The position numbers and the translations under genes are program-made. Positions 27,154 through 34,492 of a stretch of 64,000 nt of DNA are shown piece by piece (the stretch's first letter is position 1; the number at the start of each line of letters is the position of its first letter). This stretch comes from an uncultured Opitutaceae bacterium (GTDB taxonomy: Bacteria; Verrucomicrobiota; Verrucomicrobiia; Opitutales; Opitutaceae), in contig CAIYUN010000053.1 of the NCBI GenBank assembly GCA_903929355.1, positions 1-64,000 on the forward strand, written 5' to 3'. The notes under the pieces were generated by a model. The model was not told where the DNA came from and made no database searches. It saw only the letters and a list, made by a program, of their open reading frames with translations.

Positions 27154-27879
27154 ATGCCCTGCGATCTCATCCTCGCCCTCGATGTGCCCACGCGCGCCGC
27201 CGCCGCGCCCATTCTCCACCAACTGCGCGGCTCGCTGCGCTGGGTGAAAATCGGCCTGCAAATGTTCACCGCCCACGGCCCCGACTACGTCCGCGAGGTC
27301 GCCGGGCTGGGTTTCAACGTGTTTCTCGACCTCAAGCTCCACGACATTCCCAACACCGTCGCCAAATCCGTGGAGTCCCTCGCCCCGCTCCCGATCGGCA
27401 TGCTCACGCTCCACACCGCCGGCGGGCGCGAGATGCTCGCCGCCGCCCGCGCCGCGCAACAGCAGACGCGCCCGGATCTCCTGCTGCTCGGGGTCACCGT
27501 GCTCACTTCGATGGACGCCGGCGGCCTCGCCGAGATCGGCGTCGCCGCCGCCCCGGACGCCCAGGTGGCGCGGCTCGCCGACCTTGCCGCCGCCGCCGGT
27601 CTGCGCGGCCTGGTCTGCTCGCCCTTGGAGGTCGCGGCGCTCCGGGCCCGGCTGCCTGCGGACATGCAGCTGGTGACTCCCGGCATCCGCCCCGCCGGCG
27701 AGGCGGGCGGCGATGACCAGAAGCGCGTCATGTCACCCGGCGAGGCCGCCCGCGCCGGTTCAAGCTACATCGTCGTCGGCCGCCCGATTCTGAAGGCGAA
27801 GGACCCCGCGGCCGCCGCCCGCGCGATTATCGCGGAGCTCAATCAGAGGTCAGAGGTCAGCCGTCAGAGGTCAGAATGA
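27154..27879 (+). CDS. pyrF: orotidine 5'-phosphate decarboxylase
   Basis: A 241-residue type 1 OMP decarboxylase, the last step of UMP synthesis. Motifs: LILALDVPT at the N-terminus, WVKIGLQMFTAHGP, the catalytic DLKLHDIPNTV (D59, K61, D64), MLTLHTAGG, LLGVTVLTS, GLVCSPLEV, VTPGIRPAG and the phosphate-binding YIVVGRPILKAKDP. The last 11 residues (QRSEVSRQRSE) are encoded by a TCAGAGG heptamer array and are not part of the family fold. The true domain ends near ARAIIAELN. Confidence 0.94.
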   Translation: MPCDLILALDVPTRAAAAPILHQLRGSLRWVKIGLQMFTAHGPDYVREVAGLGFNVFLDLKLHDIPNTVAKSVESLAPLPIGMLTLHTAGGREMLAAARAAQQQTRPDLLLLGVTVLTSMDAGGLAEIGVAAAPDAQVARLADLAAAAGLRGLVCSPLEVAALRARLPADMQLVTPGIRPAGEAGGDDQKRVMSPGEAARAGSSYIVVGRPILKAKDPAAAARAIIAELNQRSEVSRQRSE

Positions 27880-27980
27880 AAACCAACCGATCATCCCTCC
27901 CTCTCCGCTCTCCCCCTGGATGTCCGGCCGTCAGTTTCTAGCTTCCGGCATCTGACCTCTGACATCTGACTTCTGACCTC
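27843..27980. repeat. inverted heptamer arrays around the pyrF 3' end
   Basis: A TCAGAGG/TCAGCCG heptamer array (27,843-27,875) ends inside pyrF. A TCTGACC/TCTGACA/TCTGACT array of opposite orientation (about 27,951-27,979) lies just before ispD. At least 12 contiguous bases are complementary, so the pyrF-ispD junction can form a long stem. Confidence 0.85.
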
Positions 27981-27985
27981 TTCCA

Positions 27986-28711
27986 ATGATCCGCACCGCC
28001 GTCATCCTCCTCGCCGCCGGCCGCGGCACGCGCATGGGTGGCACCGTCGCCGACAAAATCCTCGCGCCGCTCGCGGGCCGGCCGGTCTTTGCGCACTCGG
28101 CCGCCGCGTTTGTGGCGAGCGGCGTCGCCGACCTTTTTGTCATCGTCCACCGCGACCCCCGCCAGCTGCTCACGCTCGCGGCCCACGCGCCCACGCCCGC
28201 GCTTTTCGTGCGTGGCGGACGCCAGCGGCAGGACTCGGTCACCGCCGCGCTCGCCGCGCTGCCGCCCGACATCACCCACGTTTTCATCCACGACTGCGCC
28301 CGCCCGCTCGTGCGGCCCGCACAGCTCCGCGCCCTCCTCAAGCTGGCCCGGCGCACCCATGCCGCCGTCCTCGCGCACCGGGTGACCGACACGATCAAGG
28401 AAAAGCTGACCGGCAGCCGGGTGCGCACGGTGCCCCGCGACCACCTTTGGGCGATGGAGACGCCCCAGGTGTTCGCCCGCGACCTCATTGCCCGCGCCTA
28501 TGCCCGGGTCGGAGCGAAGGGGCTTCGCGTGACCGACGACGCTCAGGCGGTCGAGTCACTCCCCCACCCCGTCGCGCTCCTGGAGAATCCCCACCCCAAC
28601 CCCAAGCTCACCACCCCGGCCGACCTGGCGTGGTGCGAGTTCCTGCTGGCGCGAGCCAGCCCCCAAGCCGCTCCGGATTCAACGCCAAGTCGCAAAGCCG
28701 CCAAGAAATAG
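27986..28711 (+). CDS. ispD: 2-C-methyl-D-erythritol 4-phosphate cytidylyltransferase
   Basis: A 241-residue nucleotidyltransferase making CDP-methylerythritol. Motifs: VILLAAGRGTRMGGTVADKILAPLAGRPV (CTP-binding loop and lysine), RGGRQRQDSVTAAL, VFIHDCARPLV, VTDTIKE, AMETPQVFARDLI and VTDDAQAVE. The domain proper ends around TTPADLAWCEFLL. The C-terminal 20 residues, finishing DSTPSRKAAKK, come from an intergenic-type CGCCAAGTCGCAAAGCCGCC repeat that has been read into the frame. It is transcribed with ispF 118 bp downstream. Confidence 0.93.
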   Translation: MIRTAVILLAAGRGTRMGGTVADKILAPLAGRPVFAHSAAAFVASGVADLFVIVHRDPRQLLTLAAHAPTPALFVRGGRQRQDSVTAALAALPPDITHVFIHDCARPLVRPAQLRALLKLARRTHAAVLAHRVTDTIKEKLTGSRVRTVPRDHLWAMETPQVFARDLIARAYARVGAKGLRVTDDAQAVESLPHPVALLENPHPNPKLTTPADLAWCEFLLARASPQAAPDSTPSRKAAKK

Positions 28712-28829
28712 AAAAGCTCAGGCCGTTGTTCGGTTTCTCCGCGCCTTCGCCTCTCCGCGCCTTCGCGCTTAATCCGAAAATTTTTCCGTGTCTTCCGTCG
28801 GTTCCACGGCCAAAATTCCACTCTCAAAC

Positions 28830-29306
28830 ATGATCCGCATCGGCCACGGCTATGACATCCATCGCACCGTCCCCGGACGCCCCCTTGTACTCGGCGGCGT
28901 GCGGTTCGACTGCGACTTTGGCCTCGAGGGGCACTCCGACGCCGACTGCCTCACCCACGCGATCTGCGACGCGCTCCTCGGCGCCGCGGGCCTGCCCGAC
29001 ATCGGCCACTTCTTCCCCAACACCGACCCGGCGTGGAAGAACGCCGACTCGCAAATCCTCCTGCAACGCGTCGTGGCCGAGCTGAAAAAGCAGGGCTTTT
29101 CCCCTGTGAATTTCGACGCCACCCTCATCGCCGAGCGGCCAAAAATCGCCCCGCACCTCGCCGCGATGAAGGCGGCCCTTGCCGCATCCACCGGCCTGCC
29201 GGTGTCCGCCATCGGGATCAAGGCCACGACCAACGAGGGGGCCGACGACATCGGTCGCGGCCTCGCCCTCGCCGCCCACGCCGTGGCGCTCATCCAGAGC
29301 ACATGA
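28830..29306 (+). CDS. ispF: 2-C-methyl-D-erythritol 2,4-cyclodiphosphate synthase
   Basis: A 158-residue enzyme, the family's normal length, from the ATG at 28830 (MIRIGHGYDIH). Metal ligands are visible: D8 and H10 in GHGYDIH, and H42 in LEGHSDADCLTHAICDALLGA, followed by LPDIGHFFP, VNFDATLIAERPKI and the C-terminal IGIKATTNEGADDIGRGLAL. It cyclises CDP-methylerythritol phosphate in the MEP pathway. Its stop overlaps the start of the downstream binding-protein gene in an ATGA. Confidence 0.95.
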   Translation: MIRIGHGYDIHRTVPGRPLVLGGVRFDCDFGLEGHSDADCLTHAICDALLGAAGLPDIGHFFPNTDPAWKNADSQILLQRVVAELKKQGFSPVNFDATLIAERPKIAPHLAAMKAALAASTGLPVSAIGIKATTNEGADDIGRGLALAAHAVALIQST

Positions 29307-30964
29307 TTTTCCCCCTGCGCCGTTTCCTCCGGGCTCCCGGCATTCGGCTTCCGGCCTCCGGCCTCTGGCTTCTGACCTCCGGCCTCTGGCTTCTGGCCAG
29401 CTTCCCCGCCTGCAGCCGCGAGACGGCGGTGCAGCGCGGGAACCGCGAACAAGTCCTCCATCGCAGCCTTGGCAGCGCCGAGCCGGCCACCCTGGATCCG
29501 CAACTCGCCACCCAGGCGGGCGAGTTCAATGTCCTCGCCGCGCTGTTCGAGGGCCTCGTGGTCGAGGATCCGGCCGACCTCCATCCCGTGCCCGGCGTCG
29601 CGGAATCCTGGGACCTCTCGCCCGACCAGCTCACCTACACCTTTCACCTGCGCGCCGGCGCCCGGTGGTCCAATGGCGACGCGGTGACCGCGCGGGATTT
29701 TTTTGCGTCGTTCCGCCGGGCGCTCAGCCCCGGGCTCGCCGCGCCCAACGCCCCGCTGCTCGACCTGATCCAAGGGGCGGAGGCGTTCCGCCGCGGCAGC
29801 ACCCGTGATTTCGCCGAGGTCGGGCTGACGGTGCCGGACGACCGCACTCTCCGCATCGTCCTGGACCATCCATCCCCGACTTTTCTGGCCATCCTCACGC
29901 ATCCGGTGGCTTTTCCCGTGCACCTGCCCAGCATCGCGCCGACCGGGCCACCCGACTCGCGCCACACCGACTGGGCGCGGCCCGGAAAACTGGTCGGCAA
30001 CGGCCCCTTCAACCTCACCGCCTGGCAACCGGACCAGGAGATCACCGTCGAAAAATCCGCGACCTACTGGGACGCCGCCACCGTGCGGCTGAAGGCGATC
30101 CATTTTTACCCGTTGGATCCTGCGGCGGAGGAGAGGGCCTTCCGCGCCGGCCAGCTCCATGTCACCGACGCGCTCCCGCCCGCCAAGGTGGACGCCTGGC
30201 GGAAGGATCCGTCCGGCGCCCTGCGAATCGATCCGTTGCTCGGCACCTATTTTTACCGGCTCAACACCCTGCGCCCCTATCTCGACGACGCCAAGGTGCG
30301 CCGGGCGCTCGCCCTCGCGGTGGACCGCCGCGCGATCGTGGAAAAGCTGCTGCGCGGCGGGCAGCTCCCCGCGTCGACCTTCATCCCGCCGACGCTCGCC
30401 GGATACACGCCGCCCGCCGGTCTGACGACTGATTTTCCCGCGGCCCGGAAGCTCCTCGCCGACGCGGGCTTCCCCGGCGGCTCGGGCCTGCCGCCCTTCG
30501 AACTGCTTTACAACACCTCCGACACCCACCGGGTCATCGCCGAAGCCGTGCAGGAGATGTGGCGGCGGGAGCTCGGGGTGGAGGTGCGCCTGGTGAATGA
30601 GGAAAACGCCAGCACGCTCGCCGCGCGCGGCACCGGCAGCTACCAAATCCTCCGCTCCTCCTGGACGGCGGACTTTGCCGACCCGGCTTCATTTCTGGAG
30701 ATCTGGACCCGGGCAAGCGGGAACAACTTCACCGGCTGGTCGAATGTCGCCTACGACTCGCTCGTGCATCAGGCCGCGCTTACCCCCGCGCCCCGGGCCC
30801 GGGCCGACCTCTACCGCCAGGCCGAGGCGCTGCTCCTCACCGGCGCACCAATCATACCGATCTACCATTACACCCACGTCTACCTGCTGGCCCCCGCCGT
30901 GCAGGGCTGGTACCCCACCCTGCTCGACCACCACCCCTACAAACATGTCTGGCTGAAGGAGTGA
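29303..30964 (+). CDS. peptide ABC transporter substrate-binding lipoprotein (OppA/SBP_bac_5)
   Basis: A 553-residue family-5 binding protein. The ATG at 29303 overlaps the ispF stop, which suggests coupling. The signal peptide runs to a lipobox, LASFPAC-S, so the mature protein should be a lipoprotein. The hydrophobic core GLWLLTSGLWLLAS is encoded by a heptamer repeat array. Family features: SLGSAEPATLDPQLATQAGEFNVLAALFEGL, PGVAESWDLSPDQLTYTFHLRAGARWSNGDAVTARDF, LVGNGPFNLTAWQPDQEI, KVRRALALAVDRRAIVEKLL and a C-terminal TGAPIIPIYHYTHVYL. It resembles OppA-type oligopeptide binders. No permease or ATPase genes follow; the adjoining DNA is a genomic island, so the rest of the operon may be elsewhere. 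Confidence 0.9.
   Translation: MIFPLRRFLRAPGIRLPASGLWLLTSGLWLLASFPACSRETAVQRGNREQVLHRSLGSAEPATLDPQLATQAGEFNVLAALFEGLVVEDPADLHPVPGVAESWDLSPDQLTYTFHLRAGARWSNGDAVTARDFFASFRRALSPGLAAPNAPLLDLIQGAEAFRRGSTRDFAEVGLTVPDDRTLRIVLDHPSPTFLAILTHPVAFPVHLPSIAPTGPPDSRHTDWARPGKLVGNGPFNLTAWQPDQEITVEKSATYWDAATVRLKAIHFYPLDPAAEERAFRAGQLHVTDALPPAKVDAWRKDPSGALRIDPLLGTYFYRLNTLRPYLDDAKVRRALALAVDRRAIVEKLLRGGQLPASTFIPPTLAGYTPPAGLTTDFPAARKLLADAGFPGGSGLPPFELLYNTSDTHRVIAEAVQEMWRRELGVEVRLVNEENASTLAARGTGSYQILRSSWTADFADPASFLEIWTRASGNNFTGWSNVAYDSLVHQAALTPAPRARADLYRQAEALLLTGAPIIPIYHYTHVYLLAPAVQGWYPTLLDHHPYKHVWLKE
29337..29400 (+). repeat. degenerate heptamer array within signal peptide
   Basis: About nine consecutive 7-bp units of the CTGGCTT/CGGCCTC/CTGACCT family lie wholly inside the coding sequence of the binding lipoprotein. 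They encode its hydrophobic signal core. Confidence 0.8.
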
Positions 30965-30972
30965 TCGGATTG

Positions 30973-31000
30973 TTCTTGGTTCTTGGTTCTTGGTTCTTGG
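30973..31000. repeat. TTCTTGG heptamer array, 4 copies
   Basis: Four perfect tandem copies of TTCTTGG, followed by a partial copy, lie between the binding-protein gene and the left att site of the island. Confidence 0.9.
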
Positions 31001-31039
31001 TTGGACCGGAGGGGGGTCGATAAAAACCAATGGCTTGGA

Positions 31040-31073
31040 CACTGGCGGAGAGGGGGGGATTCGAACCCCCGAT
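31040..31073. repeat. left attachment site (duplicated tRNA-Ser 3' end)
   Basis: 34 bp identical to 38,110-38,143. It corresponds to the last part of tRNA-Ser including the T-arm, acceptor strand and CCA on the minus strand. The sequence departs from tRNA immediately to the right, so this is the displaced att copy rather than a tRNA gene. Confidence 0.92.
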
Positions 31074-31141
31074 TCGAATTAAGGGGGTATGGCTCAGTAA
31101 CTTATGTTGATTATGAAGGAGATATAATTTCGCCGTTTTGC

Positions 31142-31171
31142 TTGACGCTCGCCGTTATTGTCACCTACATT
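31142..31171 (+). promoter_or_regulatory. candidate promoter of the integrase stub
   Basis: TTGACG (31,142-31,147) and TACATT (31,166-31,171) are separated by 18 bp. The ATG follows 6 bases after the -10 box, so a transcript from here would be leaderless or nearly so. Confidence 0.45.
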
Positions 31172-31177
31172 GACCCC

Positions 31178-32122
31178 ATGGCCAGCCTCAGAAGGAAACC
31201 CAACTCCAAATTCTGGATCGCCTGCTACACCGATGAGCACGGGGTCCAGCGCCAGCGCAGCTCCGGCACCACGGAGCGGCCTGCGGCCCTCAAGATCGCC
31301 ATCAAGTACGAGGATGCCCACCGCAAGCAAATGACCGAGGATCAGGTCCGGCGGGCCATGAATGACATCTGCGAGGAGATCAATGGCCGGCGGCTCAACA
31401 CTTCCACCGTGACCGCGTTCTTTGCCCGTTGGCTGGCCGGCAAGGCCGCAAACGCCACCGAGGGCAGCTTCGACGATGCACGCGAGGAGCTGGAGCGTCT
31501 CATCGCCGAGACAAACGCCGGTAAAGTGGCGATCTCGAAGACGATGTCCGTCTTGCGCCAGGTGGTCTTTCTGCCGACCCCAGAGTGCAGGCTTTTTTCC
31601 GAGCAAGGCATGGAGTTGTTCCGACGACGGGGTGCGGCGGTGGCCCTGCCGGTGATCTGGGGGCTTTCGATTTCAGGCTACTCGTTTTTTGGCAGTTGCG
31701 CGGACACGGTCGGGCGACTGTTAAGGTTGCATGGTGAGTTCACCGCGGCGGAGATGCAGCGTCGGCTCACCGAGCGCGAAGGGGATCGCGCCTTTGTGAT
31801 CCGCATCGCCCGATACAACCTCAGCAGCATGCTTGACTGGGGCCTGCTCGACTACGACGCAGGATCGAAGCGCTACCGGAGAGGGAAGCCCACCGTGGCC
31901 CACGATGCCGAAATCCTGGGTTGGTTGGCCGAGGGAATCTTGTTGGCGTCAGGTAGGAGCTCGATGCCGCAAACGCAGTTGTTCGCAAGCAATTTGCTTT
32001 TCCCGTTCGACATCAAGCCCATCGCTCTGGCTCAACTGGCCGGGGCCAACCCACGACTCCAAGTCATCCGCCAGAGCCTCAACGAGGAGATTGTCGGGTT
32101 GCGCGGCAGTATGTCGGACTGA
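31178..32122 (+). CDS. chimeric protein: tyrosine-integrase N-terminus fused to unidentified domain
   Basis: A 314-residue open frame from the ATG at 31178. Residues 1-90 (MASLRRKPNSKFWIACYTDEHG, then RQRSSGTTERPAALKIAIKYEDAHRKQ and EEINGRRLNTSTVTAFFARWLAGKA) match the N-terminal arm-binding and start of the SAM-like domain of phage-type integrases. The core-binding remainder and the catalytic R-H-R-Y domain are absent. From about residue 93 (SFDDAREELERLIAET) an unrelated protein begins. Its segment RLLRLHGEFTAAEMQRRLTEREGDR..LSSMLDWGLLDYD (about 188-232) looks like a winged helix. The second part is not recognised; a cargo (possibly defence-type) origin is only a guess. The frame is preserved through the join, so a hybrid protein may be made. 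Confidence 0.6.
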   Translation: MASLRRKPNSKFWIACYTDEHGVQRQRSSGTTERPAALKIAIKYEDAHRKQMTEDQVRRAMNDICEEINGRRLNTSTVTAFFARWLAGKAANATEGSFDDAREELERLIAETNAGKVAISKTMSVLRQVVFLPTPECRLFSEQGMELFRRRGAAVALPVIWGLSISGYSFFGSCADTVGRLLRLHGEFTAAEMQRRLTEREGDRAFVIRIARYNLSSMLDWGLLDYDAGSKRYRRGKPTVAHDAEILGWLAEGILLASGRSSMPQTQLFASNLLFPFDIKPIALAQLAGANPRLQVIRQSLNEEIVGLRGSMSD

Positions 32123-32130
32123 ACCGCTGC

Positions 32131-32661
32131 TCAAGGCATTGGCTTAGGAGGGTTGCCTGGCAAGGTATCGGCAATTTCAGGAGCGTTAGCACCGGAACTG
32201 ACTGCTGGAGTACCAGTAGCTGTGGGGATGGAGGTGCCCAGTGTGGCGTTGTCCCGGAAGACATCGCCTTTACGTTGCCGCGCGACAACCGTAGTGATGA
32301 TGAAGTTCACAAGTCGGTCATTGGACTTCCATTTTAGCGCAAGGCGGGATGTGTCCATGCCATGTTCGGCGACTATGTCCTTTAGCTGTTCGAGGTTTAG
32401 CCGTGCCAGTTCGGTACGAAGATGGTTTTCGCCGCCGGTCAAGAGTGCGAATGGGTCCACCAAGCCTTTAGCCCGGCGATTGGGTCGTCGGGATTGGGAT
32501 TGGTTCGGGGCGGCGGTTGGAAGCCGTTCCGCCAACCTTGATTTACTCGGCGATTCATCGCCAAGGGCCAGTTCCAATCTGTCTGCGAAATCCCGGTTGT
32601 GCATAGCCTCGTCGAGGATCGTGGCGAAGATTGCCGAGAGCCGTTTTTTAGCGGAGTTCAT
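32131..32661 (-). CDS. hypothetical protein downstream of ParA
   Basis: A 176-residue cytoplasmic protein starting MNSAKKRLSAIFATILDEAMHNRDFADRLELALG, with the ATG 8 bp beyond the ParA remnant's stop. The middle is basic and proline-containing (SRRPNRRAKGLVDPFALL). A second helical domain follows (HLRTELARLNLEQLKDIVAEHGMDTSRLALKWKSNDRLVNFIITTVVARQRKGDVFR), which has the look of a SAP- or Rho-N-like helix-extension-helix DNA-binding fold. The C-terminus is low-complexity. The position after parA suggests a partition accessory role in the parent element; this is inferred from context only. Confidence 0.6.
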   Translation of the reverse strand: MNSAKKRLSAIFATILDEAMHNRDFADRLELALGDESPSKSRLAERLPTAAPNQSQSRRPNRRAKGLVDPFALLTGGENHLRTELARLNLEQLKDIVAEHGMDTSRLALKWKSNDRLVNFIITTVVARQRKGDVFRDNATLGTSIPTATGTPAVSSGANAPEIADTLPGNPPKPMP

Positions 32662-32668
32662 AGTTAGG

Positions 32669-33050
32669 TTACGCCAGGACGGCGGCCGCGACGAGCTCGG
32701 TCGCCAACGCGAGATAAGTGTTGTATTGACCTTGGTACCCGTATTTTTGGCGCAGGGTCGAAATCTCCTTGAATTCTGCCGATCCCGCAATTTGGTCGTT
32801 TTCCCTAATCACCGCATCGAAAACGTGCGGGCTGGATGCTGCCCGGAGCCGTGCCAGAGTATTTCGGTGAACGGTAGATTGCTCGCGGTATTTGCTTACG
32901 ACAATGCCAAATGGCGTAATGGATTCGGATATTGAGTTGGCAAACTTCGCCACTCGCGTGACGATCTGCGGAATCCCGTAGGTCGAAAGGACGTCGGGTA
33001 TTGTGGGTATGATGTACCCGTCCGATATGCGCAAGCCGTTGAGGGTTACC
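32669..33050 (-). pseudogene. ParA-family ATPase, C-terminal remnant
   Basis: Reading on the minus strand from about 33,050, the frame gives VTLNGLRISDGYIIPTIPD, then VLSTYGIPQIVTRVAKF, ITPFGIVVSKYREQS and YLALATELV. This is the C-terminal third of a plasmid/island-type ParA, including the TLNGLxxSDxxIIPxxPD segment after the Walker B region. The Walker A half is missing. The upstream side joins directly, in another frame, to the ParB-like gene, with a shared GGTAAC at the join, which indicates an internal deletion. Confidence 0.75.
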
Positions 33051-33608
33051 GCTGACCATGAGATGGGCCATGTCGATCTGGCGGACCGCCTTGACCTTTT
33101 TCAACAGCCGGAGCGCGGCGGATGAGATGGGCTTGTCCTTCAGGAGCTCGATGGCCTCTTGGTGGATGCCTTCCAGCAGGTTCAGCCCCGCCTTCACTTT
33201 GGCGGTCTCAGCGCCGAGCGCACGGGCGATCTGCTCGGGCGTCACGCCCTGGGCAATGGCCCGCTTGATCATCGCGTGCTCTTGGATGGCGTTGAGGTAG
33301 TTGGTCTTGTCGTTGTAGGTGAAAGCATCCTCCTCTGTGGCCACGAGGCAGAGCACCTCCTTTGCGCCGGCTTCGCGCAGGACCACTAATCGCAGGTGGC
33401 CATCGAGCAGGATGAACTTATCCGCCACCCCGCGCTGGGGATAGACCACCAAGGGTTCGACGAGGCCGACCTCCTTGATCGAGGTTCGGATCTTGTTCAG
33501 CTTGCCGAAGGCATTGTCGGCCGCCGTCGGCTGCCGGATGGGCAGGATGGACGCCAACGGAAGCAACCGGGGCACGGGTTCGAAAGCGCTGCGAATTTTG
33601 GAGCTCAT
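32805..33608 (-). pseudogene. second ParB/RepB-like protein, C-terminally truncated
   Basis: The ATG at 33608 overlaps the stop of the preceding RepB/ParB-like gene (ATGA). The ParB N-terminal nuclease-like fold is present (IKEVGLVEPLVVYPQ, FILLDGHLRLVVLREAGAKEVLCLV, NAIQEHAMIKRAIAQGVTPEQIARAL with its helix-turn-helix). Homology stops at MAHLMVSGN, about residue 188. The remaining 79 codons run out of frame through the ParA remnant to 32805 and are rich in His and Arg, as expected of a non-native frame. In intact systems this protein pairs with the RepB-like product encoded upstream. Confidence 0.75.
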
Positions 33609-34492
33609 GCGGATTTCCTCGCTCTTTCCGCCAGAAACTTCGGCATGGTTTGCAGCCCCTCGGCCCGGAGCAGGTTGACGAAATCCTCGTCGGCGATGAG
33701 CAGATTGAACGCGGCGGCGAGCGAGAGGAGCTTGGCCTCGCAGAGTTTGGCCTTCCGGACCATGAGCTTCTGGCGCTGGGTTTCCTGCTTGTAGGCGTAG
33801 ATCACGCTTTCCGCCACGGTGCGGGTTTGTGCGCTGCGCCGATGAGGGTCGAGGTTCTTGCCGAAGTGCTTCCTCTGCTCAACGACACGTTTGAACGCCG
33901 TCAGGGTCCGTTGCTTGAGCTCCTTCTTTTCATATGCGTCCATCAGGATGCGCTGGGACTCGTCATCATTGAGTCCGGAAAGCTGGGCCGCGATGTTCAC
34001 AGGCAGCCGGCCATTGAGGACGGCTTGCAACAGGCGCTCCTCCCCGGTTTTCAGCAGGGTGAGGATGGTTCGGACGTAGGCCTCGGTCAGGCCGGTCGTG
34101 CGGGCGATCTCGGCCCGGTCCTGACCCTGGTCCTTCATCCATTGGATGGTTTTGATATGGTCGAGGGCGCGCACCCGGCGCCGGGCGATGTTTTCGATCA
34201 GACTGGCCAGCAAGCCGTCGGTCGCGGACAGGCCGCGCACGAACGCGGGGATTTCCTTCTCGCCCAGCCGCTGGAAGGCTTCCAGGCGGCCTTGCCCGCA
34301 GACCAGGTCGAACATCTCCCCGCCGTCGGGGCCGGGCTTGCCGATGGTGACGGTGATGGGCTTTTTGAGCCCGGCATTTTTGATGCTGTCCACGATGAGC
34401 CCGTGCTTCTTTTTCTCCCGCACCCGTGGGTTCACGATGCGAATGCGATCCACGGGGATCAGGCGGATTTGGTGTTCGTCGGATGTTTTCAT
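33605..34492 (-). CDS. ParB/RepB-like partition protein
   Basis: A 295-residue protein with a ParB N-terminal domain (IRLIPVDRIRIVNPRVREKKKH, IKNAGLKKPITVTIG, FDLVCGQGRLEAFQRLGEKEIPAFVRGL, SLIENIARR), a helix-turn-helix region (QDRAEIARTTGLTEAYVRTILTLL) and a RepB-type C-terminal domain ending TMPKFLAERARKSA. ATGA overlaps join it to the serine recombinase gene before it and the second ParB-like gene after it. Tandem ParB/RepB-like genes behind a large serine recombinase are a recurring module of plasmids and islands. Here they may regulate recombination or segregation of the element rather than the chromosome. Confidence 0.85.
   Translation of the reverse strand: MKTSDEHQIRLIPVDRIRIVNPRVREKKKHGLIVDSIKNAGLKKPITVTIGKPGPDGGEMFDLVCGQGRLEAFQRLGEKEIPAFVRGLSATDGLLASLIENIARRRVRALDHIKTIQWMKDQGQDRAEIARTTGLTEAYVRTILTLLKTGEERLLQAVLNGRLPVNIAAQLSGLNDDESQRILMDAYEKKELKQRTLTAFKRVVEQRKHFGKNLDPHRRSAQTRTVAESVIYAYKQETQRQKLMVRKAKLCEAKLLSLAAAFNLLIADEDFVNLLRAEGLQTMPKFLAERARKSA

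Noticed and set aside
31040-31073. Possible second tRNA gene at the left of the island
   Set aside because: Only the last 34 bp match tRNA-Ser; the anticodon arm and 5' half are absent, so it is an att duplicate.
31470-32122. Assignment of the fused cargo domain to a known BREX or other defence family
   Set aside because: The sequence did not match a family I could recall with confidence; only a winged-helix-like pattern is visible.
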